Origin: Chiridota heheva
Lineage: Eukaryota > Echinodermata > Holothuroidea > Apodida > Chiridotidae
NCBI GenBank assembly: GCA_020152595.1
Contig: JAIGNY010000088.1
Coordinates: 354,501-418,500 of the forward strand
Direction of reading: 5' to 3'
DNA length: 64,000 nucleotides
The translations under genes were made by a program, and so were the position numbers. Below are positions 47,689 to 62,088 of this stretch, piece by piece (positions within the stretch are counted from its first letter, which is position 1; each line of letters starts with the position of its first letter). The notes under the pieces were generated by a model that was given only the letters and a program-made list of their open reading frames with translations, searched no databases and was not told the origin of the DNA.

Positions 47689-50059
47689 CTGAAAAACAAC
47701 AAATCAGGCAGATTTACTTAATCAGTTCATAGATCATCACCAACAAAATGAGTCCCATATCTGACTCTTGGTTCAAAATATGATGCTAAACACTGGATTT
47801 CACCAAAACAAATCCATGACCCAAGTAGGTACTAATTACCCTCTCCCCACAATAATAAACAAAGGCCTATTTAAACTAGCTTTCATAAAATTAACAAAGT
47901 TTTAGTGAATACTAGAAAAAATAGCCAAATTTCCTGAGAAAGAGCCCCAATTTTAAATCTGACCCTGCATGGTGCCATATCATAGGTGCCCATTATTGAA
48001 AATTGGGATGGCTCACACACTCTGGAAAATGATCTGAAGTTGTTCTGTAAATTACAATGGGGAGAATATTGGTAGGCATTAATGAAAGCTCTTTTACTTT
48101 GAAAACTTCCAGTGTAGGACTATTTAGCCCTGGATGTTTTCAGGAAAAACCTAAAAATGTGAAGATCTAGTTTATAGGGTATTAGTAACTCTCCCATTTT
48201 CACCCAAAACTAGAAAGGTGCCCCCACTCCCTCTAGTGCTGTACCTTTCTCTACATGCACAGTGAGTGTTTTATAATAGAATGTTACAAAAATAAACTTT
48301 ACACACAGCATTTGTTTAACATGAAAAAGGAGTTAAAGTCAGTTAATTTTACAAAATATGTAATAATTTGACAGTTCATACCTGCACTAAATTTGATAAT
48401 AATACAGTTACAATGTCAAAAACATCCAAGTAAATCTCACATACAGATTACATAAACATAAATTAAAACACAAATGAAGGCATTACAGAAACAAAAAACA
48501 ATTGTTTATTACACGATTCAAACCTAACCTTTTACTTTACTTCACAGCAGAATTACACTGCAAATTCTTTGAAAGTTTGTGCTATGTACAGTATGTCACA
48601 ACACATTGAAGGTCAATTTACAAGTGGTCAAGTTCAAGGCAGTGAGTGAAGAACTAGTTTGTAGGGTGCTACTAACCCTCTCATTTGAAATTAAGACTCC
48701 ATACAAATGTAAAGGCATATGAATTTCATTTTCTGATTGAAAATGGAGAACCAAGTCGTAAAAAAAGTGAATTGAAATTATTGTAATATGCGCCAACATA
48801 AAAGGTCTAAGAAAAATAAAAACACAGGGGCAAAATGATAATTTAAGTGATTCTGAGCCAACTCAGCTCTGCCATAAAAGAACCGATGTTGAAGCCAGAG
48901 AATAACAAATTCATCTAATGAACCCAAACCGGCCAACATTCATTTAATACAGATGACTATCAATTAAATAGACCTGGCATGAAGCCATGACTACCAGCCG
49001 CAGCATTACTTCAAAATCACTAACAATGTTTACGTAAAAATTACATTTTAATCTGAATGTTTTTATTGGTCGAAATACCATGGTTCAATCAATTTCAAAT
49101 CTTTTAACCCTGGTTCTACCACGCGGCGATATTATTGCCATTTTGGTGCCCCATCTTTGGCTCCGCCTCCCGAGCGCATTTTCAGAAAATTGCTGGTAGA
49201 GTAAGGGTTAAGTAGGAACTACCCTATACTTTTCTTGTTTTTTGTTTCCAAATGAGAAGAGAGAATTTGAGAAAATACATAATTATTACTTCATTTGCAA
49301 AAAGAATAATTTCTTTTCACCCAAATACTAACAGGCCAAATGAAAATCATGCTGTGACATGTATGCCGCCACAATTAAACCATGATAGATGGCCCTTAAC
49401 ACATATGTTGCAGGCTCTGTGGGTGAGCTCAGACTCATTTATAATCTCTGATAAACATGACCATATAATTTCTATTTGATCTTTTATAATATGACTATGA
49501 TATTTTAATGTGTATTTATAGTTGTCTCCAAATGCCTTCATTTGTATAATATATACTACATCAAATCACATACACAAACATTCCATCTGATGATGCTTCA
49601 CAAAAAACATAAAGCGATTCTATTTTCTGCCATGAATTTTCATTGTCAAAACAGTATTCACTCTTTCCTAAATTATATTTTGTCAATGATGATGGTTATA
49701 AATCTTAAATTTTTAAGAATTCGTTATAAGGACTTAAACTTGATGAGATTTAGGGTTCAGCAATTTTTCTGTTGGCACAGTGAGCAAAACTTTACTGTTT
49801 TTCTCAAACAGCAAGAATTTATCTGAAATATCAAATGTATGTCATTTTCCAACAGAGCAATAAATCTGTTGATAACTTTTGTCCTAGATTTTTAAATTCA
49901 GAAATTAAAGAAAAAGGCTTATTTCAAAACTAAATCTTAACACTTTAATGTCAATGTTTAGAAACAAAATTGTTTAGGAGAATAAATTCATTCATTTAAA
50001 CTCCAGCACTGTTTCCAAATTTGTATTAAGTTTCATGTCATTGCATAGGCCTATTATGA
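47689..50059. other. Cav3 long intron, 3' part
   Basis: Apart from the 108-bp element at 49104-49211, no gene or well-bounded repeat was seen. Confidence 0.5.
49104..49211. mobile_element. Very short MITE with TTAACCCT ends
   Basis: TTAACCCTGGTTCTACCA at the left pairs with 'tggtagagtaagggttaa' at the right. The whole element is 108 bp, with a GC-rich centre unlike its surroundings. Confidence 0.75.
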
Positions 50060-51440
50060 AATATTTGTTACCTATTTATTTATGAGCCACACCCACCATG
50101 CAGATCAATAAAATGTTGACAACATTTGCATTTGCACAATATAAACATTATCATAGCAAATATGATGCAAAAACGGTTGGTTGTTTATTCTATTTCAAGA
50201 ATTTGTCAGTAAGCACCGCCTACTCATTAATATTCATGACATCACTACCACATCATTAGAACATATGTACAGACCATGACTCCTGACATAGCATAAATCT
50301 GATATATCGTTCATGCAATATAGTATGTTTACTTTACATTTAGGACATTCACATTAAAGCCATGCCCATCATGCATATAAATGACATTTGCTGATAACAA
50401 AAGCTTGTCCAAAATAACCAACAAAATTTTCATACCCAATATAACACAAAACGGACATACAGTTGCTCATTTATCACTTTTTCAAAATTTTCACTTTAAG
50501 CCCCGCCCCACTTATTAATATCCATGATATCACCACCAAAAACAATTGTGCACAACTATAGACCATGGGCGCTCGACATACAGTTGCTCATTTATCACTT
50601 TTTCAAAATTTTCACTTTAAGCCCCGCCCCACTTATTAATATCCATGATATCACCACCAAAAACAATTGTGCACAACTATAGACCATGGGCGCCGACATA
50701 CAGTTGCTCATTTATCACTTTTTCAAAATTTTCACTTTAAGCCCCGCCCCACTTATTAATATCCATGATATCACCACCAAAAACAATTGTGCACAACTGT
50801 AGACCATGGGCGCTCTGTTACCAAATATGACATGAACCCAGTTGACCCTTCTTGAGATACTGTGTTTACAAGTTCTACTCAGCAAAATCATGTTAAGCCC
50901 CGCCCACTCAACATTTTAAAATCATGTACATGGCGCACCAGCTAACATAATTATCCTAAATATGAAACAAAACAGATATGTGGTTGTTCATATATAAACA
51001 TTTTAAAATGTTCACACTAAGCCCTGCCTACTCATTAATATGCATGGTATCACCACCAAAACAATAGGACACATCTACACACCACGGGCTATCTGTGTAC
51101 CAAATATGACATGAATCCAGTTTACTGTTTTTGAGATACCGTGTTTACAAGCTATTTTTAGCAAAATCATATTAAGCCCCGCCCACTCAACATTTGTAAA
51201 ATCATAAACATGGACACCCTAGCTATACATCATAGTTATACCAAATATGTAATAAAACAGACATGCGGTTGTTAAAATATAAACATTTCAAGATTTTTAC
51301 ATTAAGCCCTGCCTACTCATTAATATGCAAGTCATCACCATTAAAAACAATAGGGCACATCTACAGACCATGGGCTATCAGTGTACCACATATGACATGC
51401 ATTTAGTGTAGTGAGATATTGTGTTTACAAGCTGGCCGTC
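50060..51440. repeat. Satellite-like region, 'aagccccgcccactcattaa' family
   Basis: At least nine diverged occurrences of 'aagcc(c/a)(c/t)gccc(a/c)ctcattaata' followed by 'tgcatgatatcaccacc' and, in several, 'gaccatgggc' then 'ccaaatatgacatgaa' and 'ttgagatactgtgtttacaa'. Mean spacing is about 120-160 bp, forming a mixed array, with a compact recent array inside it (next entry). Confidence 0.85.
50455..50814. repeat. Three near-identical 120-bp tandem units
   Basis: Units start 'gacatacagttgctcattta' at 50455, 50575 and 50695 and end '...accatgggcg(ct)'. Differences between them are one or two bases (cgctc/cgcc, actata/actgta), so the triplication is recent compared with the surrounding copies. 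Confidence 0.95.
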
Positions 51441-53243
51441 ACAAATACATACATGTATACATACTCACACACCCATACATACATCTGTACACACACATGC
51501 CATCATGACCGCATAGGTTCCTGATACTATCACATTTATCAATTAAAATTTGATTTTTTAAAAGTTCAATAGAATATGCTAATTCAACCAGGAGGAATCA
51601 GTTGTCTTCTTTTGACAAAAATACAAAAGAAAACTTCCTATTTACATAATAACACAAGACTTGCAACAAGATACAACATAAAACAAATTCCTAAATTCCT
51701 ATTTTTTGAACATTAAATAATTGTTATAGAAGATAGTAGAAACACCTATCTAAAAAGTAAAGATTAAATCCATTAAATTTCTATTAAGAAAAGCAAAAAA
51801 TCACAGCAAATTACTCAAAAAAACACCAGAAATATCACAAAAAGAGGGTCAAAAAGTACAAAAAGAGGATCAAAAAGTACAATCTCAGCATCAGATATCT
51901 AACAGATATTTTTCAATATCTTTACTCAAATGTTTAAAGTTGGCATGCAGTAGGAGCAAACACACACCAAAGCACACACTACATCTATTAAACAGGAAAT
52001 ATCTAAACTGTTCGAACACTGAACATTTTAGTTAATCAAAAATGGATGCACTTCAACTGCGACACAAGAAAATCTGAAAATATATTTAGCACTGGCAGCC
52101 AGGACAAACACCATCTGGATCGGGTAAACAAGGCAGAGCGGTGCTCATTATTGCTAAGTACTCACCGTAAATGATAAATGAATTGATGAAGAGAGAGTGC
52201 ATGGAATGAAAGGATTGAAAAAGGAATATTCGTCAATAATTCTTTGAACCAATTTTTAAGCTTCATTTAAGATAACAAACACAGAAATCCATCAATCTGT
52301 CTTGCGCTTCCTTATATGAGATTATTATTATGATGATTATGATGATAATGACAACGAAGACTCGTTTATAGAGAGGAGAGATTGTCATAAAGATCATTAT
52401 ACATTTGATTTTCTTGCGACTGTCAGTAGGGGTGTAGCCATGAGTCAGACTTGGATGCTTTAGGGGTCCTGATCTTTGGTGCCATCAAATAGCTGGAGAA
52501 GGGGGCACAGGGATACTTAAGTTGACAGAGGGGAGCTCGATTACACTGTTCGTGGATAAACATACTGAAGAGCAATAAAAGGTAATGGCTTCAAAACCTG
52601 GGCCTTTTAATATTCTATCTGGCCTTATTTTACTTTTTCTCTTGTTCTGGGGTGTGAGGTTGAGTTCCTCCACACCAAGGCATTATATATATATATATAG
52701 CCACTACACTTCACTACCCCATCACATGGCAACAGAATGAGAGGACCTTGGCCACTGTCTAAAAGTATCAAGAAATAAATAGGGGATCTACAGAAAAGCG
52801 TAGGGCAACCAAAGGTTGACTGATTGATGTTAAATCATCAAATTTAAAGTGAGGCAAAAATAAATTATGAGATATTTCTTAAACAGTACTTCAACCCTGA
52901 CATACACTTCAATAATTTAAGAAACTAAGTACCTTTAAATATCTAATTTAACGATAATCAAATAAATCACATCTTAAAAAGTGGCATTTGGATTGAAATT
53001 ATCAGGGGCAAGATATTTTTGCCCAATGATTTCTATTTTAGCAAACTTTTTGTTGAATTTAGCACTACACTTGCACTTTTCTCACTTTTTAACAGTAATT
53101 TTCACAGCCTTTTCTGTTCATCCATCAACTTTCCCAAATATCAATGTTTTTCAGAGTTTAAAGGGAGAACATTTTCCTTGAAACAGATTCCAAATGAAAC
53201 TGCATATGTGCTTATTTCCCTCCACCATTTCATAAAATCACCC
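51441..53243. other. Cav3 long intron, nothing but dispersed repeat pieces
   Basis: 52420-52705 resembles the family at 40405-40770 ('gtgtagccatgagtcagac', 'ggcttcaaaacctgggcc', ending in a short TA run). No gene. Confidence 0.5.
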
Positions 53244-54368
<1,125 letters not shown>

Positions 54369-54680
54369 GTAATAACAATAATAAAATTATTATTAATAAC
54401 AAGCATTTATTATGCACTTTTTTCTAAGAAGGCTCAAAGTGCTTACAGTTATAGTAATAAACATAATATAAACATTTAACACAGAGCAATAAACAACATC
54501 ATTTCATAAATAAACAATTAATTAAGTCAATAGATAAAGGCAAAAGTTAAACAAAAAGAAGTCTTCTGAAAGTTTCAAAGGAAGGAGACAATTTGATAAA
54601 TAGAGGGACTTTATTCCATTCTGGAGAAGCAGTTACAGTGAAGAATCTATCCCCGCCTGCACCCTGGCTCTTGGACAAGT
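54369..54680 (-). mobile_element. Truncated LINE 3' end
   Basis: On the minus strand the reading includes GGDRFFTVTASPEWNKVPLF, followed by SFETFRRLL, a form of the LINE ORF2 C-terminal LWN.LP region, then an untranslated tail 'aagcactttgagccttctta' and an AT-rich (ATT)n-like end. The opening is cut off by the THAP element next to it. Confidence 0.7.
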
Positions 54681-54708
54681 GAAATAGTACCATTTGAATA
54701 TTCATGTA

Positions 54709-55226
54709 AGGATGTTTCAGCTGATGTCATGAGGTCACATGACTTTGTTTACATTCCCATTTTGTAGGGTAAAGAACACTGTTGTCTATATTGTACATAT
54801 GTTTGCATGTTGTTATAAAAGATTATTTTTGTAAGATAATTATCCAGAATCTTGCTGTGCTGTTGGTTGCACTAATAGATGTGTTTAAAATCCACTGATT
54901 AAGATTACTGGCAGTACTTGGGAAGGTAATTTTGTCTCTAAAATAACATATTATATTACAAAATGAATTTATCTGGCCAGTTGATTTTTTAACTAACGTG
55001 TGTTTTATATGTCCAGCACATTTTACATGCCCAGCGCGTGTTTTCATCACCATTGCATGCCAAGGATGGACTCATCACCATTTCGTGCAAGGGCCAAGTT
55101 ACGGTTTGTTTTATGTGATGTGACTGGGATCTGTGAAGATCAGATGCATGAAAAGCGCAATGCGGAAATGCTTTACCTTATAAAATGGCTTCCAGCTGAA
55201 TTAGTCATGTGATGAAATCCCTCTAT
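54709..55226 (+). mobile_element. Short THAP-carrying element, copy 2 (decayed)
   Basis: 'gatgtcatgaggtcacatg' and 'ccattttgtagggtaaagaa' match the end of copy 1; 'aaaatggcttccagctgaat' and 'catgtgatgaaatccctcta' match the other end. The THAP frame begins at the equivalent of the start codon but has ATC instead of ATG and a stop soon after CAVGCTNRCV. Inverted relative to copy 1. Confidence 0.7.
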
Positions 55227-56598
55227 CAAACTATTGTAGGAACCTAGAATAATATGTGAGCTCCTTTCAGCAGAGCTAGTGTTCCTTAATGGATGTGTAC
55301 AGGCAAAATGAGCTCAATTGCTTTAAAACCTATTAAAATACATCATAGTAGCTAAAAGAAATCATACAAAAACTTTGACCATTTTACAGCGTTCATTAAT
55401 CTCACGCATCAATTTGCATATTTTATGCAAATTTTGTGATGTATTACAGGGTGACCTTGATATTTTCTTTTATAAATCCTTTCGTGTTTTTCAAATGTAT
55501 ATCAAACTTGTTTGAAATGCTGCAGCAAATTTTGACCAAAAGTTTTTGTCATGCCCCTAATAAAATTTAAGCATTTTCATTTTCAGTGATAAACATTTAG
55601 GAAAGAATTTTAAAGAATGACATAAATATTTTTATGAGAAATTATATTTTTCTTTCCAAACCCATATAAGAGTACATTCTATGAATACAAGCATATATTC
55701 CACAAATTCCCAAACAAACCAGATGTATATGACACAATGTATAAAGAACCAGCTCAACCAATAGAAGATATGTACCCCACATAAAATCCTCATTCAGACC
55801 TAAAGTTAAACATGTCTCCCAACCTTCCTGAGGCAGAAAAAGTGGGTATGTAAATGAGCAATTGGCTATGATGCAAACCATATGATAATATGAAGTCTTT
55901 ATTCTTATATTGCCAGTGATGTGGTGAAAACAGCACTGTCAAGGACAAGGCATGCTTGCTAAACCTAGTCCTCCACACCTGAGAGTACACTTATTAAGTC
56001 ACATAGCCTGAGGGAACTCAAATACTCATGTAAGTCATATTCATTATACACCTTCAAACTGTGAGAACAAATTCTCCTTTAGTGGAAAATCATGCAATAT
56101 GACATATTCAAATCATGCTTTCCTCAAAAGGTGACAAAACTTGAGCAGAAATTCCCTTTAAATAAATATCTTTGGGCTAAAATGTGCAAAATTGTGTTCG
56201 TAATCATTCAATTACTAAGTTCAGCTTTCGCAAAATTGGTACAGATAAATCTACAAAAAGAGCAGAGAAATCAGGCAAATTAATCACTGAATATCTTAGT
56301 CAACAAGACGTCTTTTTGAAACCTGCATACATTAAGTAGTTTGTTAGGGATGATTACATATTCGAGGCCATAATTTCTGAGAAATGAGGTGTTTCAAGGA
56401 GTCATCTTATAATTAAGAATTTCAATAATAAAATGTGGTAATTGGAAGAAGTCACGTTTTGGTCGGAGAAATCTAGCTTAGAGGCGACTAAAGAATATAC
56501 TTATTTTTTTAATCAGTTTTTTTTTCAAACATAAATGTTATAACAGTTGAATTTGCATTTACATCACTTGACTACTCCAGAGACTCAAAATGGATTAA
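55227..56598. other. Cav3 long intron, nothing recognised
   Basis: No exon or bounded repeat seen; small frames on both strands are without coding features. Confidence 0.45.
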
Positions 56599-58619
56599 TT
56601 AAAGGGTCACGCAAGTTCATCTTATATGAAAGAGGTCTTCAAAAGAAACAAAATAGTGAGTGAAATAAAGAATTCCAAAATATTATTCCGTTAAGGAGAT
56701 ATTTAAGTTTAAAGTTTGGTGTCATTTGTGTAGAAACAACTGAAATCAGACTAGTTGTGATGTCACTGCCCCAAGTCTTTCTATCATATTTGTCCTGTGA
56801 TTTTGTGGCTTAAAAACCATTGAATATGTCAGAAAAGTTGTAAAACAGAATCCAGTAAGGGTATTTATAATTTACCATCTGAAGAAAGTTTGAGGAAAAA
56901 TAGTTCAAATAGTAAAAACGTTAAATACAATTTCTTCAAAATATATAAACAATTGTTGAAAATGCTAGGGGCCAACCCTACATAGTAGACTAACTACACC
57001 AGTCATTTATAAGACAACTAATTTACATGGAATAAGAGTTTTGAATGCTTTCTTTACCATTTTGTTTGTTTTGAAGTCCTCTTTCATATAAGATAAACTT
57101 GCTTTGATCCCTCAACTAATCTGTTAAAGTCCTCTTTAGTATAAGATAAACTTACTTGACCCCTGAACTAATCCTTTAAAGTCCCCTTTCATATAAGATA
57201 AACTTGCTTGATAAGATAAAGTCCTCTTTCGTATAAGATAAACTTGCTTGACCTGTGAACTAATCCTTTAAAGTCCTCTTTCGTATAAGATAAACTTGCT
57301 TGACCCTTGAACTAATCCCTCAAAGTCCTCTTTCATATAAGATAAACTTACTTGACCCATAAACTAATCCTCTAAAGTCCTCTTTCGTATAAGATAAACT
57401 TGCTTGACCCTTGAACTAATCCTTCAAAGTCCCCTTTCGTATAAGATAAACTTGCTTGACCCATGAACTAATCCTTTAAAGTCCCTTTTGTATAAGATAA
57501 ACTTGCTTGACCCTTGAACTAATCCTTCAAAGTCCCCTTTTGTATAAGATAAACTTGCTTGACCCATAAACTAATCATTTAAGGTCCTCTTTTGTATAAG
57601 ATAAACTTGCTTGACCCTTGAACTTATCCTTCAAAGTCCCCTTTCATATAAGATAAACTTGCTTGACCCATGAACTAATCCTTTAAAGTCCCTTTAGTAT
57701 AAAATAAACTTGCTTGACCCTTGAACTTATCCTTCAAAGTCCCCTTTCGTATAAGATAAACTTGCTTGACCCATAAACTAATCCTTTAAAGTCCTCTTTT
57801 GTATAAAATAAACTTGCTTGACCCTTGAACTAATCCTTCAAAGTCCTCTTTCGTATAAGATAAACTTGCTTGACCCATGAACTAATCCTTTAAAGTCCTC
57901 TTTTGTATAAGATAAACTTGCTTGACCCTTGAACTAATCCTTCAAAGTCCTCTTTCATATAAGATAAACTTGCTTGACCCATGAACTAATCCTTTAAAGT
58001 CCTCTTTCGTATAAGATAAACTTGCTTGACCCTTGAACTAATCCTTCAAAGTCCCCTTTCGTATAAGATAAACTTGCTTGACCCATAAACTAATCATTTA
58101 AAGTCCTCTTTCGTATAAGATACACTTGCTTGACCCTTGAACTAATCCTTTAAAGTCCTCTTTTGTATAAGATAAACTTGCTTGACCCTTGAAATAATCC
58201 TTCAAAGTCCCCTTTCGTATAAGATAAACTTGCTTGACCCATGAATTAATCCTTTAAAGTCCTCTTTCGTAAAAGATAAACTTGCTTGACCCTTGAACTA
58301 ATCCTTCAAAGTCCCTTTCGTACAAAATAAACTTGCTTGACCCATGAACTAATCCTTCAAAGTCCTCTTTCGTATAAGATAAACTTGCTTGACCCTTGAA
58401 CTAATCCTTTAAAGTCCCCTTTCGTATAAAATAAACTTGCTTGACCCATGAACTAATCCTTTAAAGTCCTCTTTCGTATAAGATAAACTTGCTTGACCCA
58501 TGAACTAATCCTTTAAAGTCCTCTTTCGTATTAGATAAACTTGCTTGACCCATAAACTAATCCTTTACAGTCCTTTTCGTATAAGATAAACTTGCTTGAC
58601 CCCTAAACTAATCCTTTAA
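56599..58619. mobile_element. MITE family D with one end expanded into a satellite
   Basis: Left end TTAAAGGGTCACGCAAGTTC then 'atcttatatgaaagagg' pairs with the right end read in reverse: TTAAAGGATTAGTTTAGGGG then 'tcaagcaagtttatcttata'. Inner halves also pair ('caaaatagtgagtgaaataa' with 'ctttctttaccattttgttt'). TTAA lies at both extremes. The normal copy is about 470 bp; here the right terminal repeat has become the array described next. Confidence 0.8.
57065..58619. repeat. 52-bp satellite, about 29 copies, alternating A/B forms
   Basis: Unit: 'tcctctttcgtataagataa' + 'acttgcttgaccc' + 'ttgaactaatccttcaaag'. Two forms alternate for most of the array: A has 'cccttgaac...ccttcaaag', B has 'cccatgaac' or 'cccataaac' with '...cctttaaag'. 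The alternation breaks near 58140 and towards the right edge. One unit near 57200 is truncated. Confidence 0.95.
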
Positions 58620-61600
58620 TATGCCCTCACATTTCATTGGAGTGCTCCTTCAAAAAGACACTGGTTTATGTGTTCCAAATACTGCCCAGATAAAACAGGG
58701 CCTTTATTCCAGGGTTTACCCCCAGCCCCAGCAATTTCCTTGAAGACCCTGTAATAAAACTTGATTGAGGTGGTCAAGTTTCTCCCTCAATATCTCACTA
58801 TATCTCCATTGTCAAGAGATTTGTCAACAAAGAGACAATAAATTGATGCAACTTGAGACACGTCTTTTCTGACAAGCACCATATTATGCCACTACGGTAC
58901 TTCAAAACCCCACTTAACATGCAGCCATGCAACAGTACTACCTCAGTATTTTCTAGATAGAAAATGTTATGTTTTTCTTGTTATAATGGATTTCAGAGAC
59001 AGGCCTGTAAGAAGGGGTTGGACGGGGGGGGAAGGAGGAGGTGGAGTTGAACAATACCTCCTTCAAGAAAGGCCAAAAGTAATGTTTTGTTTTCATTTTC
59101 TGAATTTGTATGCAGTTTCCATGTAGCATTTCTAGCTCAAATGCAGACTAAAATCAGATAAAAGCAAACATCATGAAAGAGAATTTTCATGCAGCTATAT
59201 ATGCCCGGGCTCATAAAAAGCTCATTTTGTGAAAATCACACCTTTTGTTTTATCTGGATGAAAGCCTGAAAAAAAAGCCTTTTCATCATGTATGCTTCAA
59301 GAAGACCTAATTCATGCTGTGTTGCTATGAAACTGCTATGATGAAAATCAATTCAAATCAATCAATCAATCAATCAATCAATCAAGACTCTATATCAAGA
59401 TACTACTTGAATGAAACATGAAAAAGAAATAAAACAATCTAAAAGTAGTATACATCCACTACCAGACTGCAAAGCAGATTGTAAAAAAAAGCTATACCTT
59501 GAGTCTATGCTCAGCCTTTATTAAAGCAATTTTGAAAAAAATCATCAAATGATAAAATAATGAAAATATAAACGTAAATAAACTAATAAAATTGGATTGC
59601 TATAATCAGGCAGCAATCCCCATCCATTACAAATTATGCAGAAAATAGCGTTGGTATCTTTAATACAGATCACAGCTTTAAAAATGAATATATCAAACCT
59701 TGATTATGAGTAATTCACTACTATACTTAGTTGGTTCCTATAATGAGAAGAAACTTGAAAAGCCCCAAATTTTATCAATTGAAGAATTATTATTATTATT
59801 ATTATTATTACTATTATTATTATCATTATTATTCATTATCATTACACAATATAATCTAAAAGAATAGTTAATATTTGTACAGCAATTAAAACTGCTTGCC
59901 TTATGTATCAGTGATGTATTAAATGATGGTAAAAAAAAACTTTCTTCGGCTCTTGCCTGTATTACATCCTTATGACCAAGGGTAAACTCCTACCTGTTCA
60001 GTGGTGTAGTATTTTACATGGAGAAGGGGCAGATTTTATCAGTCTCTTATTTCCATTTGTACAAATTATTGGTTAAAATTTCCCGAAAATTGAAGGAAAT
60101 TTCCCGAAAATTGAAGGAAATTTTACAAAAATTGAAGCAAATTTTTTACAAAAATGAAAATGTCAAAAATGATGAAAATCAAAGAAAATTTTCCAGGAAA
60201 TTGATAGAAACCTATTGAAAATTAAAAACAAAATTTTTAAATGAAGAAAACTGAGCAAATTTAATGAAAATGAAGAATTTTTTTATGACAATTGAAGATT
60301 TAATGAAAATTAAAGATTTTGAAATACAAGAAGCTATGAAATCTGACTCTTCAAAATCAATTAATTAAACCTTCATTATTGGGGAGGGGGTACTTTTTAA
60401 ACCCCTGAACAAATTATTGCGCCCCCCCTTCTGCTCCCTATGCCCCTGTACCTGTTGACCATTGACCCTTCTTCAGATAAGAAGAGGTGAAACATTACTG
60501 CACTGACGTGACATGCAATCAGTTTCATATCAAAATATACCCTTAAGTTATTTCCAACCATTCAGTTCCAATGTCATCCGCCACCTTTATACCACCATGC
60601 AGATTATACTTTCTTTTATTGTCAATGAGTGCATATTGGTGGGATAAACATTCCCTATGACAAAAACAACTTACAAATTTTTCAAGAATTTCATTTTCTG
60701 ACCTTTCCTATGTTTTCATAGTACTTCATCCACAATTCTTCACGGTACTAGTAACCATGGAAACAGTTCAAAATTTGAAACATACTACTTTGAATGTGAT
60801 CAAATGTGAATATTCAAATGTCATGAAATGACGTAAGATTTCTATTAATTTAAATATTCTTTCAAATTTGCTTGTTACTTTGATGTCCTTAATTAAACAT
60901 GAAAATCTTTCCAAGAGACACATAATTCTTTCTTTTTCCAAAATAAAAAAAATTATAAAAACAAAAAACTTTAAATTGATGAAAATTACACAACATGGAA
61001 AATTTTGAACTTAGATTCCGGTTATAATAATACACATTTCAGCTGATTACATCTTATGACGTAAGTTCATTCTATTTTCATCTAAAGGAAATACCAAAAG
61101 CAAGTTGCTTAACATTTATGTTCAATATGAAAATCAATGGTAATAAATGGCAAATAATACTCTATCATTTAGGTATGTCAAAATAGTGAATATGAATTCA
61201 ATTGTGAAGAATTGTGGAAGCTTAATCTTATACGGGGAACTGTGTAGGGAAATGGTATACATGAGTTGGTGAGAATCAATTCCATGTTCAATGTTATACA
61301 GTTTTATGTTAAATCACATCAAAAACATGTGGCACAAGGACATGGATGGGATTGATTGGTAAACCCTACAGACCCGAGCAAATTTGCAATCAAGGTGACT
61401 CCAAACAATGAAAAAGAAAAATAGGCCTGTGAATTTTCCCATTTCCCACCCCCTCCTACCCCCTCCCACAGGCAGTAGTTGACTATAATGTAATGAAATA
61501 CATCCATTTCAATTAACATTTCAAAGAATTATAACATTTCTATGGAGTATTTGCATTGTTATGACCCGTGCATTAAATCTTGTTAATGCACGACCAGATT

Positions 61601-61932
61601 ATTTGGTTTATTCCATTTTCAAAACAGGTAATTTTTTGATAAAGCAATAAAATATATGTAAACATTTCTCGTTTTTCATTCTTTCAGTTGCTTTTTATGT
61701 ATTTCAAACAATTTAACACAAAAATTTTATAAAAAGATGAATGTTTTGGCATCATGTTTTATTTGCATATTTAATGCACAGTTCAAAGGATTTTGCACTC
61801 GTGAATGATCCTCCTAAAGTCGGGTCATTCTACTCGTGTCCATTGCCCCGTGCATTAAATACGCATATAAACACTCTGCTTCAACAATAATCTTTATTTG
61901 TAACGCTCCTAACAAAACTGTGATGGCCTTAC
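58620..61932. other. Cav3 long intron, 5' part
   Basis: (AATC)n at 59356-59385, (ATT)n at 59785-59833 and a run of 'aaatttcccgaaaattgaagg' copies at 60070-60310 (same dispersed family as 40.6 kb). No exon recognised. Confidence 0.5.
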
Positions 61933-62088
61933 CTCTGCAGAAAATCCTTCAACCAAAATGGCGACCAGCAAGTTGAAAAGGACATAGTTTCCAAAGGTCA
62001 TGAGAGCGATGAAATACAGGGCTGCCCAAGGAGTTGTTCGTGCCATACCATTGTACAGCACAATATTCCAATCTTCCTGAGTTAAAAT
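61933..62088 (-). CDS. Cav3: Cav3 exon: domain II selectivity filter and S6
   Basis: Exactly 52 codons, phase 0 at both ends, between a TTTTCAG acceptor and a GAG|GTAAGG donor. It starts [16 protein letters not shown]; the E of TQEDW is the domain II filter glutamate. IIS6 follows ([17 protein letters not shown], then [10 protein letters not shown]), and the exon ends SAE at the start of the cytoplasmic II-III linker. Sequence match to vertebrate Cav3 is near-complete along its length, so both borders are secure. Confidence 0.97.

Noticed and set aside
57065..58619. Possible CRISPR-like array
   Set aside because: Units are contiguous, diverge gradually and match a transposon end; no spacers.
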